Source: Cellulomonas wangleii
Lineage (GTDB): Bacteria > Actinomycetota > Actinomycetes > Actinomycetales > Cellulomonadaceae
Reading direction: 5' to 3'
Assembly: GCF_018388445.1 (NCBI RefSeq)
Contig: NZ_CP074405.1
Span: 3,720,001 to 3,784,000 of the forward strand
DNA length: 64,000 nucleotides
Shown: one piece after another, positions 53,057 through 61,637 of the stretch
Layout of the letters: every line of letters begins with the position of its first letter
Numbering within the stretch: position 1 is the stretch's first letter
Notes under the pieces: model-generated
The model's input: the letters and a program-made list of their open reading frames with translations, nothing else
Databases searched by the model: none
What the model was told of the DNA's origin: nothing
Program-made: the position numbers and the translations under genes

Positions 53057-55197
53057 GGCCTCTCCTCGAGTTGAACCCAGTGTCGGGCCTCCCGGTCGAA
53101 CCGAGCGACGAGCTCCTCGGTTCCATCCGGCCGGGTCACCCACATCTCCGTCCCGTCAGGCAGACCGTGACGGTCCGCATACTCCCACTCCGGCGTGTAG
53201 TCCGGGCCGTCCCCCGACCACCCGTTCCCGCGGTAGGGATCGTCCCAGCCGACAGCCCACTCCAGGTCCCTCATCTCCTCCGGCCCGAGCCCTCGCTCGA
53301 CCGCCAGGGCCTGCCATGCCGCGGCCCGCGCATCCGCGTCCGGTAGCGACGCGATCTGCTCGAAGCGCGATGCCGAGATCCGGTCCGTGGCCGGCAGGTA
53401 CTGCGCCTGGTCGACGAGGTCGAGCGGCCCGTTCGGGATGCCTGGGGCGACCATGGAGCCCTCGACCCGGATGTCGCCCGCCTGGTACCGGACGGTGAAC
53501 ATCGACTCGTCGGGCGCGAAGTCGCTCTGCTCGTAGTTGAGCCCGAGCTTGCGGTACAGCGCAGCCGTGCCCATGCCCGAGACATCGGCGGCCCGCGAGA
53601 CGTACCCGCCGACGCTCGTGAGCGGGTACTCCGACGCGTTGCCCGCTGCGACCTTCTGCTCCACCCGGAGCACGGTGACGTCGTCGGCGACCTGACCGAA
53701 CCGCACCGGTCCGAGGGCGTTGGCGACCTGGTCCGGCGGCACGACCTTCTGGATCGCGTCGTCCGGCCGGATCGTCGGCATCGCCCGGCGGATCGCCAGC
53801 ACCTCGCGCAGCGTGGCGGCCGAGAGCTGGTGCACCGGCCGCGCGACCAGCGACGTGAACTGCGCCCGCGTCCAGCCGCGGTCCCGCAGCTCGACGTCCA
53901 GCGCGTCGTCCCACCGCGCCTGGTCGGCCACCTCCGCCGCGCCGAATCGGATCTCGTGCACCGCACCGCTCGGGTCGACCGCCTTGCGGACCGCTCGAGC
54001 CGGATCCAGGTCACGCGCTGCCGACGGACCGAGGTCCGTCTCGGACGGGGCGCCGTCGGCGGCGCCCGCCGGGGTTCCGCCCGGCCGATCAGCGCCGGCA
54101 CCGTGCGGCGTCACCTCGGGAGCCGACGCCCGCGGGCGGAAGAACCGTTCCAGCGCGTCGTCGATGCGCCCGGTCCACGACGCCGGCAGACGCGTCCACG
54201 TCTTCTGCACGATCTTGCCCAGCGCACCTGCCCCGACCAGCGACGTCACGGCGAATGCGAGCTCGACCGAACCCCGCTGCACGAGCTCCTGCCCGTCGAT
54301 GCTGCCCTCGCCCCAGTCCGCAGCCACGTCCAGGAGGTCCCCGACCGCGACGAGGGTGAACCCGACGCCCAGGACCTTGAGCCCGGCGGTGAGCCCGGCG
54401 ACGGCTCCTGCGCCACCGACCGGTACCGCCCCGACCCCGAAGCCGAAGACCGCGCCGATCGCGGCCCCGCCCATCGCGCCGATGACCGTCAGCCCGACGG
54501 TGAGCACGGCACCGATACCGACGACCACCCACCCGACGACGCGGCACACGTCGGCCAGCACCCGGAGCATCGCCACGTGCCGGCCGATGAGCTCACGTAC
54601 TCCGGCCAGGTTCTCGTCGACCCACGTACCCAGGTCGGCCGTGGTCGACTGCCACCACTCGCCGATCGACGCACCCGCCTCGCCAACCGCGTCCCCCGCC
54701 TCGACCGCTCGCTGCGCGAGCCAGTCCACGCCCTGGTCGACCGCGTCGCTCACGCCATCCCACGTGCCGGCGAGCCAGTCCCCGATCCCGCGGGACTCGA
54801 CCGTGGCGTGCGCGTCAGCCTGCTGAGCCTCGACGGGGGCGGGCATCCACGACAGCATCGTCGTCCCGTCATCGAGCGCCGAGCTGGTGAACGGGTCGAC
54901 CACCGGGGACGGGTGCGGGGTGTCGACCACAGGGAACGGAGCGCCGAGCGCACCGCCGTACCAGGTGTCGGCCAGGGCACGCGCCCGGCCGAGGTGGGTG
55001 TCGACGACCGGCAGCACGTTCTCGTCGAGCCGGTGGGCCACGTCGACCGCGTCGTCCAGCCCTCGGGTCGGCACGCCGAGCGCGAGCATCCGCGAGCGCA
55101 GCGGTGCGACACGGTCGAGCACGGCCTGACTCGTCGTCGCCACGTCCGCCCGGACGCACGCCATGGCCTCCGGGCACACCTCGACCAGTCGGCTCAT
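53053..55197 (-). CDS. Candidate type VII polymorphic toxin with unrecognised C-terminal domain
   Basis: 714 residues from the ATG at 55197. Residues 1-95 form a WXG-like helical hairpin. Residues 135-200 are amphipathic helices (WLAGTWDGVSDAVDQGVDWL). Residues 205-290 are strongly hydrophobic and Gly-rich (VGWVVVGIGAVLTVGLTVIG, FGFGVGAVPVGGAGAVAGLT). Residues 355-400 are a Pro/Ala linker, and residues 405-714 a separate domain with AVHEIRFGAAEVADQARWDD, VEQKVAAGNASEYPLTSVGG, LNYEQSDFAPDESMFTVRY and GTEMWVTRPDGTEELVARF. This follows the usual order of delivery module, membrane segment, linker and toxin tip. The tip family is unknown to me. A WXG-like gene precedes it and a candidate immunity gene follows, both with ATGA overlaps. 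Confidence 0.75.
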   Translation of the reverse strand: MSRLVEVCPEAMACVRADVATTSQAVLDRVAPLRSRMLALGVPTRGLDDAVDVAHRLDENVLPVVDTHLGRARALADTWYGGALGAPFPVVDTPHPSPVVDPFTSSALDDGTTMLSWMPAPVEAQQADAHATVESRGIGDWLAGTWDGVSDAVDQGVDWLAQRAVEAGDAVGEAGASIGEWWQSTTADLGTWVDENLAGVRELIGRHVAMLRVLADVCRVVGWVVVGIGAVLTVGLTVIGAMGGAAIGAVFGFGVGAVPVGGAGAVAGLTAGLKVLGVGFTLVAVGDLLDVAADWGEGSIDGQELVQRGSVELAFAVTSLVGAGALGKIVQKTWTRLPASWTGRIDDALERFFRPRASAPEVTPHGAGADRPGGTPAGAADGAPSETDLGPSAARDLDPARAVRKAVDPSGAVHEIRFGAAEVADQARWDDALDVELRDRGWTRAQFTSLVARPVHQLSAATLREVLAIRRAMPTIRPDDAIQKVVPPDQVANALGPVRFGQVADDVTVLRVEQKVAAGNASEYPLTSVGGYVSRAADVSGMGTAALYRKLGLNYEQSDFAPDESMFTVRYQAGDIRVEGSMVAPGIPNGPLDLVDQAQYLPATDRISASRFEQIASLPDADARAAAWQALAVERGLGPEEMRDLEWAVGWDDPYRGNGWSGDGPDYTPEWEYADRHGLPDGTEMWVTRPDGTEELVARFDREARHWVQLEERP

Positions 55198-55499
55198 CGC
55201 GCGTCCAGGTCGTCCCTGGCGCTCGCGCGCGCGCCGCTCAGGGTGCGCTCCGCGTGAGCCAGCTCGTCCCGTACCGCCTGCAGGGCAGCGTCCAGGGCTC
55301 TCGGCAGCCGCTGGGCCGCGGGGGCCAGCTCGTCGCGGTGAAGCCGGTCGGCCGCGGATCCCGTCCATGACCCCGGCGCGCCGACGGCACCGGCCGGACG
55401 CGCGAGGCCCGGTACGCCCTCGCAGGCCGCACTCAGGTCATGCAGGAGCCAGCGCAGCTCGTCGACCCTGCCCTGCGCACGGGCCACCGGATCGACCAC
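55194..55499 (-). CDS. WXG100-like partner protein of the toxin
   Basis: 101 residues from a GTG at 55499 with GGGAGG four bases upstream. A helical hairpin with the W-x-G turn SWTGSAADRLHRDELAPA, at mid-length as in WXG100 proteins. It probably pairs with the toxin N-terminus for export through a type VII system encoded elsewhere. It overlaps the toxin start as ATGA and is the first gene of its operon, with the shared motif 28-47 bases upstream. Confidence 0.8.
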   Translation of the reverse strand: MVDPVARAQGRVDELRWLLHDLSAACEGVPGLARPAGAVGAPGSWTGSAADRLHRDELAPAAQRLPRALDAALQAVRDELAHAERTLSGARASARDDLDAR

Positions 55500-55526
55500 C
55501 GCACCTCCCGACCAAAACCACCCAAC

Positions 55527-55546
55527 CCGGACACGGACAGTACCGG
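55527..55546 (-). promoter_or_regulatory. Best copy of shared upstream motif (CCGGTACTGTCCGTGTCCGG)
   Basis: CCGGTACTGTCCGTGTCCGG on the minus strand lies 28-47 bases before the WXG-like gene that opens the toxin operon. It is an imperfect inverted repeat and the most complete of the five copies in the window. It could bind a dimeric regulator or form part of a special promoter. The rest of 55500-55706 shows no gene. Confidence 0.5.
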
Positions 55547-55706
55547 TTCATGGCCCCTCGCAGACCTCGTCGTCCACAGGTTCATCCCGGTGGCCGACAC
55601 GCCTCGGTGGCCCACGGCGATGGCGCCCGCCGGGGCGCATGCATTCCTGGTCCGAGCTGCCCGTCGACCTGTGCCGCTCGCTGCGCTGCAGCCCGACGTG
55701 TGAGGG

Positions 55707-55838
55707 CTGGCGCACAACCTCTCCACGTACGACGCGGCCTACGTCGCGCTCGCCACCCACCTGGACGCACCGCTGCTCACGGGCGCCCGCCGCATCGCCG
55801 CCGCTCCGGGCGTGACCTGCGAGGTCGTCACCGTCTGA
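55707..55838 (+). pseudogene. C-terminal remnant of a VapC-type PIN-domain toxin
   Basis: The frame LAHNLSTYDAAYVALATHLD with APLLTGARRIAAAPG and a TGA at 55836 is the characteristic C-terminal third of VapC proteins (usually LRHNLSAYDAAYVALAE). Upstream the frame is broken by TGA at 55701-55703, and the part LPVDL in another frame may be the preceding strand. The N-terminal acidic residues and any antitoxin gene are missing. Confidence 0.65.
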
Positions 55839-55860
55839 GCGGCGCTCGTGCCCGGCGGCG

Positions 55861-56037
55861 TCAGGGGGTCGGGTCGCCGCCCGTCGGGTCGGACGGGTAC
55901 AGCCGGCGCGTGCCGGTGTCCTGCGTGTCGCCGATCTCCGGCTGGGTGTCCGGGCCGGTGGCGCCGGGCAGCGGCTGGTTCTCCGGGTCCTGCGTCTCGG
56001 GGCGCTGGGACGCGGGGTGGACGGTGTCCTCGCTCAT
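55861..56037 (-). CDS. Small hypothetical protein
   Basis: 58 residues (MSEDTVHPASQRPETQDPEN...), acidic, proline-rich and probably disordered, without signal peptide or membrane segment. It starts at the ATG 56037. Small proteins of this composition are common and unnamed in actinobacteria. It lies alone before the reductase gene in the same direction. Confidence 0.5.
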   Translation of the reverse strand: MSEDTVHPASQRPETQDPENQPLPGATGPDTQPEIGDTQDTGTRRLYPSDPTGGDPTP

Positions 56038-56147
56038 GGCACCACCCTGACCCGGGCACCCACGGCCCGCCACCGGTGACGACGGAGCCGCCCGCCGCCC
56101 ACCCCTCACGGGCGGACGACGGGCGGCTCGCGTCGGGACCGGACGGG

Positions 56148-58076
56148 TCAGACCTCCGCGCCGGCGAGGTAGCCGGCGTTGATCGCCTCGCCGACCTTGG
56201 CGGGCGTCACGCAGTCACCGACGGTCCGCACGGTGCGCCCGGCGGCGGTGAGCTGGTCGGCCAGCGTCGTCTCCGGCAGCACGCCGAACGCGGTGACGAC
56301 CGTGTCGGCGGCCACCCGGACGTCCTCACTGTCGGCGGTGCGCAGCTGCACCCCCTCCGCGTCGACCGCGACGACCGTGTGGCCCGTGAGCAGCCGGACG
56401 CCGGCGGTGGCCAGGTCGCGCAGCAGCGTCATGCGGTTGATGAGGATGAGGTCGCGCGCGATCTCGTCCGTCGCCTCGACGACCGTCACGTCGCGCCCGC
56501 CCTGGGCGAGCTCGAGCGCGAGGTCCGCACCCGACAGGCCGCCGCCCGCGACGACGACGCGCTGCCCCAGCGGCGCCCCCTCGTGGGCGTCGATCACGCC
56601 GACGACGGTCGGGCCGTCGATGCCGGGGATGGACGCCGGGACGAGCGGGCGCGAGCCCGTCGCCAGGATGATCTCGTCGGCGTCGGCGAGCTCCGGGGAG
56701 TCCGCCGTGATCTCGTGACCGAGGTGCACGGTGACGGGCAGGCGGGCGATCTGCCGCTCCCACCAGCCGATCATCGCGTGCAGCTCCTTCTTGAAGTCGG
56801 GAGTCGCCGCGGGCCGCAGCACCCCGCCGAGGCGGGTGTCCCGCTCGTACAGGTCGACGCGGTGGCCGCGCTCGCCGGCGACCCGGGCGGCCTCCAGCCC
56901 GGCGGGCCCGCCCCCGACGACGACCACGTGCCGGGGCGTCCCGACGGGCGTCAGGACGCGCTCGCGCTCGAACCCGACCTGGGCGTTCACGGCGCAGCCC
57001 AGGGGCAGCGCGAAGAACGCGTTGCCGACGCACATGGCGTTGCAGCGGATGCACGGACGGATGTCCTCGCGGCGTCCCTCGGCGAGCTTCGCGCACCACT
57101 CCGGGTCGGCGATCAGGCCGCGGCCCACTCCGGCGACGTCGGCGTCGCCCGCGGCGAGCACCTTCTCGGCGGTGTCGGGGTCGAGGTTGCCGCAGGCCAC
57201 GACGGGGATGTCGACGACCTCCTTGAGCGCCTTCGCGGCCGGGACCATGCAGCCGTCGCCCAGGTAGTACGGCGGGAAGACGTAGTCCATCGCCTCGTAC
57301 GAGCCGTCGTCGGCGAGGATGAAGTCGAGGCCCGCGGCCGCCAGGATCACGGCGACCTGCTGCGACTCGGCGGGCGTGCGACCGCCGGGGAACCGGTGGT
57401 CCACCGACAGCCGGAAGCTCACCGGCAGGCCCGGCGCGGCGGCCTTGACCGCCTGGATGATCTCGACCGCGAACCGGCAGCGGTTCTCGACCGAGCCGCC
57501 GTAGGAGTCGGTGCGGCGGTTCCACGCGGGCGTGAGGAACTGGTCGATGAGGTACCCGGTGTGCCCGTGGATGTCGATCGCGTCGATGCCGGCATCGGCG
57601 GCGCGCGCGGCGGCCTCGCCGAACCGGCGCACGATCGTCGCGATCTCGTCGACCTCCAGCGGGCGGCACAGCACGTCAGGGTTCGCGTAGTGCGGGTTGT
57701 CCGACGCGGAGATGGGCGCGCGCTCCGGGTCGACGTTGTTGATGTTGCGACCCAGGCCGGCGGTGAGCTGCAGCGAGACGCGCCCGCCGACGCCGTGGAT
57801 CGACTCCGCGAGCGCGGTCAGCCCGGGTACGGAGTCGTCGGTGTCGACGCGGCACAGACCGGGGTTGATCTGCTCGTAGTCCTGCGACACGGCGGCGATG
57901 CCGGTCATGACCAGGCCGACGCCACCGGCGGCGCGGGCCGTGTAGTACGCGATCTCGCGCTCCGTGAACAGACCCTCGTGCGTGCCCATCTCGGTGCCCA
58001 TGGGGAGCATCACGACGTGGTTGGGCAGCCGCAGCGAACCGAGGGTCACGGGTGCGAGGAGGTGGGGGTAGGGCAC
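56148..58076 (-). CDS. Old Yellow Enzyme/2,4-dienoyl-CoA reductase-family flavoprotein
   Basis: 642 residues from the GTG at 58076. The N-terminal half is an FMN-binding TIM barrel (MGTEMGTHEGLFTEREIAYY, IHGHTGYLIDQFLTPAWNRR with SYGGSVENR). A 4Fe-4S site follows (CIRCNAMCVG and the later GCAVN). The C-terminal half is an FAD/NAD(P)H-binding pair of Rossmann folds (HVVVVGGGPAGLEAARVAGE and RVVVAGGGLSGADLALELA). The layout matches FadH, enoate reductases and the BaiCD type: transfer of electrons from NAD(P)H to an alpha,beta-unsaturated substrate. Which substrate cannot be told. Confidence 0.92.
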   Translation of the reverse strand: MPYPHLLAPVTLGSLRLPNHVVMLPMGTEMGTHEGLFTEREIAYYTARAAGGVGLVMTGIAAVSQDYEQINPGLCRVDTDDSVPGLTALAESIHGVGGRVSLQLTAGLGRNINNVDPERAPISASDNPHYANPDVLCRPLEVDEIATIVRRFGEAAARAADAGIDAIDIHGHTGYLIDQFLTPAWNRRTDSYGGSVENRCRFAVEIIQAVKAAAPGLPVSFRLSVDHRFPGGRTPAESQQVAVILAAAGLDFILADDGSYEAMDYVFPPYYLGDGCMVPAAKALKEVVDIPVVACGNLDPDTAEKVLAAGDADVAGVGRGLIADPEWCAKLAEGRREDIRPCIRCNAMCVGNAFFALPLGCAVNAQVGFERERVLTPVGTPRHVVVVGGGPAGLEAARVAGERGHRVDLYERDTRLGGVLRPAATPDFKKELHAMIGWWERQIARLPVTVHLGHEITADSPELADADEIILATGSRPLVPASIPGIDGPTVVGVIDAHEGAPLGQRVVVAGGGLSGADLALELAQGGRDVTVVEATDEIARDLILINRMTLLRDLATAGVRLLTGHTVVAVDAEGVQLRTADSEDVRVAADTVVTAFGVLPETTLADQLTAAGRTVRTVGDCVTPAKVGEAINAGYLAGAEV

Positions 58077-58230
58077 GGGGACGTCCTTGTCGCTTGACGG
58101 CAGGTGCCGGGGCTGCCGGCCGCCCGATCGTCTGCCTGCGGGAACGCGCGCCCGCGGGACCCACGTCCCGAGGCCGACATCCGGGCCCCGCTGCGCCCCA
58201 CGCGTGCCCCGAACGGGTGACCGGCGACGG

Positions 58231-58271
58231 GGTGCCGACGTGCCCACGGCAACGCCGGGCACGTCGGCACC
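58231..58271 (-). terminator. Strong hairpin between sodC and the reductase gene
   Basis: GGTGCCGACGTGCCC, an 11-base loop, and GGGCACGTCGGCACC form a perfect 15-base-pair stem about 60 bases after the sodC stop. It most likely ends the sodC transcript. An operator for the reductase gene is the alternative. Confidence 0.65.
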
Positions 58272-58330
58272 CTCACGGTCCGGCGGCGGCCGGGCGGCGG
58301 ACGGTCGTCGGCGCTGCCGGTGTGCGTCGG

Positions 58331-58966
58331 TCAGCCTCCGCTGATCACGCCGCACGCGATCCGGTCGCCCGCGTCCCCCGTCGTGAGCGTGTCCTCGTCC
58401 GGCCCCTCGGGCGCGTACCGCTCGGGGACGTGCGCGGTGTTGTCGCGGCCGGCGTGGATCATGACGGCCGTGCCGTCCTCGTCCTGCAGGTCGGCCATGG
58501 TCACCGCGTCGGTGCGGACCGTCAGGCGCGCGGCGCCGGTGGAGTCGACGAGCAGCGACGGCAGGTCACCGGCGTGCTCGCCGTGGTCACCCGCGTCGGC
58601 GCCCAGGTGACCACCCGCGGACAGGAAGTCGCCCGTCTTCGCCGGGTCGTTCGGGTCCGGGCTGTCGACCTCGCACTCCCCGACCGTGTGCAGGTGGAAC
58701 CCGTGGAACCCGGGCTCCAGGCCGCTCACCGCGACCTCGATCTCCACACCGCCGTCCTCCTCCTCGAGCCACACCGTGCCGACCTGGGCGTTGCCGGCGT
58801 CGAACACGGTCACCTCGACCTCGTCGTCGTCCTGCGTGCTCGCCGGCGTCGTGGCGTCCGTCTGGTTGCTGACCGGGGCGTCCTCGTCCTCGCCGGCCGC
58901 GCTGCACGCGGTCAGTGCCGCGGCCGCGGCGACGGCGACGACGGTCGTCCGGAGCGTTCCTCGCAT
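58331..58966 (-). CDS. sodC: Cu/Zn superoxide dismutase lipoprotein
   Basis: 211 residues from the ATG at 58966, behind GGAGGGGGAGACG. An ATG five codons earlier overlaps that ribosome binding site. The lipobox (AAAALTAC) places it on the outer membrane face. The Cu/Zn ligands are visible: HGFHLHTVGECE, GGHLGADAGDHGEHAGDL and TAVMIHAGRDN. It converts superoxide to peroxide and oxygen outside the cell. An acidic linker precedes the enzyme domain. Confidence 0.92.
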   Translation of the reverse strand: MRGTLRTTVVAVAAAAALTACSAAGEDEDAPVSNQTDATTPASTQDDDEVEVTVFDAGNAQVGTVWLEEEDGGVEIEVAVSGLEPGFHGFHLHTVGECEVDSPDPNDPAKTGDFLSAGGHLGADAGDHGEHAGDLPSLLVDSTGAARLTVRTDAVTMADLQDEDGTAVMIHAGRDNTAHVPERYAPEGPDEDTLTTGDAGDRIACGVISGG

Positions 58967-59082
58967 CGTCTCCCCCTCCATCGGTGCTCGGTGGGTCGTC
59001 CACGCTACGAAAAGCCCCGCGAGCCCGCGCGGTGACCGCCCGATTCGACCCGGTGTCGGTGGGTCGGCCTACGTTCGTCCCC

Positions 59083-59622
59083 ATGGAGACGACCTCGCCC
59101 ACCTTTCTCACGCTGGTCCAGCCGTTCACCGGCGTGGTCGACCGGCTCCCCGCCGACGCCTGGGACGCGCCGTCGCCGTGCGAGGGCTGGACCGCGCGCG
59201 ACGTGCTGCGCCACGTCGTCGGGTCGCAGCGGGACTTCCTCGCCGGGCACGGTGTCGACCTGCCGGACGTCGACCTCGACGCCGACCCGGCCCGCGGGTG
59301 GCCCGCGCACGCCGCGGCGCTGCAGGACGCGCTCGCCGACCCGGCCGTCGTGGGGCGCGAGTACGACGGGTGGGCCGGCCGGACGACCGTCGGCGCGACC
59401 CTGCAGGGGTTCCACGCGCTCGACCTCGTCGTGCACCGCTGGGACGTGGCGACCGCGGCCGGGCTCGACGAGCGGCTGAACGACGACGAGCTGACCTTCG
59501 TGGAGGAGCGGGCCGACGCGCTCGGTGAGGCGCTGTACTCCGACGGCGTGTGCCGCGCGGGTGTCGAGCCGTCCGCCGACGCGGACCGTCAGGCGCGTGT
59601 GCTGGCGCGGCTGGGTCGCTGA
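59083..59622 (+). CDS. TIGR03086-type metal-binding protein (DinB/mycothiol-isomerase fold)
   Basis: 179 residues. SPCEGWTARDVLRHVVGSQR and GFHALDLVVHRWDVATAAGL contain the family's tryptophan and the two histidine-bearing helices of the DinB/maleylpyruvate-isomerase N-terminal fold. This is the TIGR03086 family typical of actinobacteria that make mycothiol. The enzymatic role is unknown. It is divergent from sodC with 116 bases between starts and is followed closely by two more genes. Confidence 0.85.
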   Translation: METTSPTFLTLVQPFTGVVDRLPADAWDAPSPCEGWTARDVLRHVVGSQRDFLAGHGVDLPDVDLDADPARGWPAHAAALQDALADPAVVGREYDGWAGRTTVGATLQGFHALDLVVHRWDVATAAGLDERLNDDELTFVEERADALGEALYSDGVCRAGVEPSADADRQARVLARLGR

Positions 59623-59634
59623 CACGCCACGGCC

Positions 59635-60561
59635 GTGACCGCTCCGCCCGACGAGGTCCCCCTGACGCCCGCCGTCGTCCGCGCCCTGCTGGCCGAGCAG
59701 CACCCCGACCTGGCGGACCTGCCGCTGGGCCGCCGGTACGCGGGCTGGGACATGGCGATGTACCGGCTGGGTGACGACCTCGCGGTCCGGCTGCCGCGGC
59801 ACGCCGCCTCGGTGGGGTCGATGGAGTCGGAGCTGCGGTGGGTGGCGCGGCTGTCGGCCGGGTGGACGTTCCCGACGCAGCGCGTCGTGCGGGCCGGGAC
59901 GCCCGGCGCGGCCTACCCGTGGCCGTGGGCCGTGGTCGCGTGGCTGCCGGGGGTGACCGCGGCGGAGGTGCCGCTCACCGCCGACGCGGGGCCCGACCTG
60001 GGGCGCGCGCTCGCGCAGGTGCACGTCCCCGCGCCGCCCGACGCGCCGTCCAACGACGAGCAGTCGATCCCGCTCGCCGACCGCACCGACGGCGTCGTGC
60101 GAGCACTGGCGCGCGTCGAGCAGACGGCCCGCGCCCGCGGGCTGCGCCTCGACCGCGAGCGCGCCGAGCGCCTGTGGGCCGACGCGCTGGCCGCCCCGGT
60201 GGACCTGCCGACGTCCTGGATCCACGCGGACCTGCACCCGTTCAACCTGCTCAGCGTCGACGGGCGGTTCGGCGGGGTCCTCGACTGGGCCGACGTGTCG
60301 GGCGGTGACCCGGCCACGGACCTCGGGTTCCTGTGGCTGGCGCTGCCGGCTGCCGGGGTGACGGCCGCGCTGGACGCGTACGGCGGGGTGTCGGACGCGA
60401 CCGCGGCCCGCGCGCGCGGCACCGGTCTGGCGATGGCCGCGGGGTGGGTCGGCCACGAGGACGGCTCACCCCAGGAGATCGGGTGGCGGGCGCTGGTCGA
60501 GCTGGGCGTGGTCGTGCCGGTCGGCCGCTGGCTCTCGACGCACGCGCACCGACCCGGCTAG
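59635..60561 (+). CDS. Aminoglycoside phosphotransferase-family protein
   Basis: 308 residues from a GTG at 59635. The kinase-like fold has the catalytic loop SWIHADLHPFNLLSVDG and the metal-binding DWADVSGGDPATDLGF. The N-lobe ATP region (RRYAGWDMAMYRLGDDLAVR) fits. APH-family enzymes phosphorylate aminoglycosides, sugars, homoserine or other small molecules, and the precise substrate here is open. It starts 12 bases after the previous stop. Confidence 0.88.
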   Translation: MTAPPDEVPLTPAVVRALLAEQHPDLADLPLGRRYAGWDMAMYRLGDDLAVRLPRHAASVGSMESELRWVARLSAGWTFPTQRVVRAGTPGAAYPWPWAVVAWLPGVTAAEVPLTADAGPDLGRALAQVHVPAPPDAPSNDEQSIPLADRTDGVVRALARVEQTARARGLRLDRERAERLWADALAAPVDLPTSWIHADLHPFNLLSVDGRFGGVLDWADVSGGDPATDLGFLWLALPAAGVTAALDAYGGVSDATAARARGTGLAMAAGWVGHEDGSPQEIGWRALVELGVVVPVGRWLSTHAHRPG

Positions 60562-60572
60562 CGTCCGGGTCG

Positions 60573-61061
60573 ATGCCGCCCCTCGACCCGTCCCGGCTCG
60601 TCGCCTGGGACCGTGAGCTGCGTGCCGTCCACGCCCGCCTCCGTGACGCCCTGCAGGTCGCGCGCGAGGCGGTGGACGACGGCACCGGCGCCGCGGTGCC
60701 GTCGCGCGACCTCCTGCTGTTCTGCACCGGCTTCTGCGCCGCCCTCGACGGGCACCACCGAGGTGAGGACGGCGTCGTCTTCCCTGCCCTGCTCGACGCG
60801 GCACCCGGGCTGCGGGACGTCCTCGACCACCTGGTGCGGGACCACGCGGTGCTGTCGCACCTGCTGGGTGAGCTGCAGCGCGCGGTCGAGGTGGGCCACG
60901 CCGCGGGCAGCCACGACACGGTCGCGCTGCACCGGCACCTCGACGGCATCGAGGCCGTCATGGAGACGCACTTCCGGTACGAGGAGAAGCGCCTGCTGCC
61001 GGCGCTGGCGGACCTCGTGCTCGACACGACGCCCCGTGCCGCGCTCGGCCCGCTGGCCTGA
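60573..61061 (+). CDS. Hemerythrin domain-containing protein
   Basis: 162 residues. Iron-ligating residues of the HHE/hemerythrin four-helix bundle are seen: RELRAVHARL, DGHHRGEDGVVFPALL, VRDHAVLSHLLGELQ and METHFRYEEKRLLPAL. It probably binds oxygen, nitric oxide or iron through a di-iron centre. It follows the phosphotransferase gene by 11 bases. Confidence 0.88.
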   Translation: MPPLDPSRLVAWDRELRAVHARLRDALQVAREAVDDGTGAAVPSRDLLLFCTGFCAALDGHHRGEDGVVFPALLDAAPGLRDVLDHLVRDHAVLSHLLGELQRAVEVGHAAGSHDTVALHRHLDGIEAVMETHFRYEEKRLLPALADLVLDTTPRAALGPLA

Positions 61062-61115
61062 CCACGCTCACCGATTGTCCTGGCGCGTGCGGGGCCGTAC
61101 TGCCACGCTCGGCGC

Positions 61116-61349
61116 ATGACGACAGAGGGCTGCGTCTTCTGCCACATCGTCGAGAGTGGCGACGCCTCGTTCGTGCACGAGTCCGCGACGGTGATCGCCC
61201 TCATGGACATCGACCCGGTGACCCCCGGCCACGTCCTGGTGCTGCCACGGGCGCACCTGCCCGCTCTCGCGGACCTCGACGACGACGTCGCCGCCGAGCT
61301 CGACGCCCACGCGTCGACGATCCGCGCACTTCTCGACCAGCCGTCCTGA
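61116..61349 (+). CDS. Truncated HIT-family protein
   Basis: 77 residues. CVFCHIVESGDASFVHESAT and ALMDIDPVTPGHVLVLPRAH are the beginning of a HIT nucleotide hydrolase (FHIT/HINT type), which normally has 105-140 residues. The histidine triad HxHxH that carries the active site is absent: the frame stops at TGA 61347-61349 before it. Downstream sequence to 61637 shows no continuing piece in any frame that I can see. The protein may bind nucleotides but should be catalytically dead. Confidence 0.75.
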   Translation: MTTEGCVFCHIVESGDASFVHESATVIALMDIDPVTPGHVLVLPRAHLPALADLDDDVAAELDAHASTIRALLDQPS

Positions 61350-61637
61350 CGGGCTCCGCACCCCGGTCGCCAACCCGCCGAGGCGGGCCCCACGCGTGCC
61401 CCCGTCCGCACCCTGGTCGGTCACCACCCGGCGGTCCGGCCGGTCGCTCCGCGCCCGCCCGGCCGAAGCGTGACCTGCGCGCAACATGCCCGACACACGC
61501 GGCTCGTACCGTCACCGCACCGCACCCGTGGACACGGCGAGCGCACCGCGTCACGCTGAGTCCACCCGGCTCACGAGGCCGTCCGCCAGGCCGCGCCCAC
61601 CGGCGCACGACGCACGCAGGTGAGGCAGGAGGCCGGG

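Noticed and set aside
53053..55197. C-terminal domain of the candidate toxin as an ADP-ribosyltransferase
   Set aside because: The R-S-E or H-Y-E order of motifs was looked for and not found in a consistent arrangement. The domain is left unassigned.
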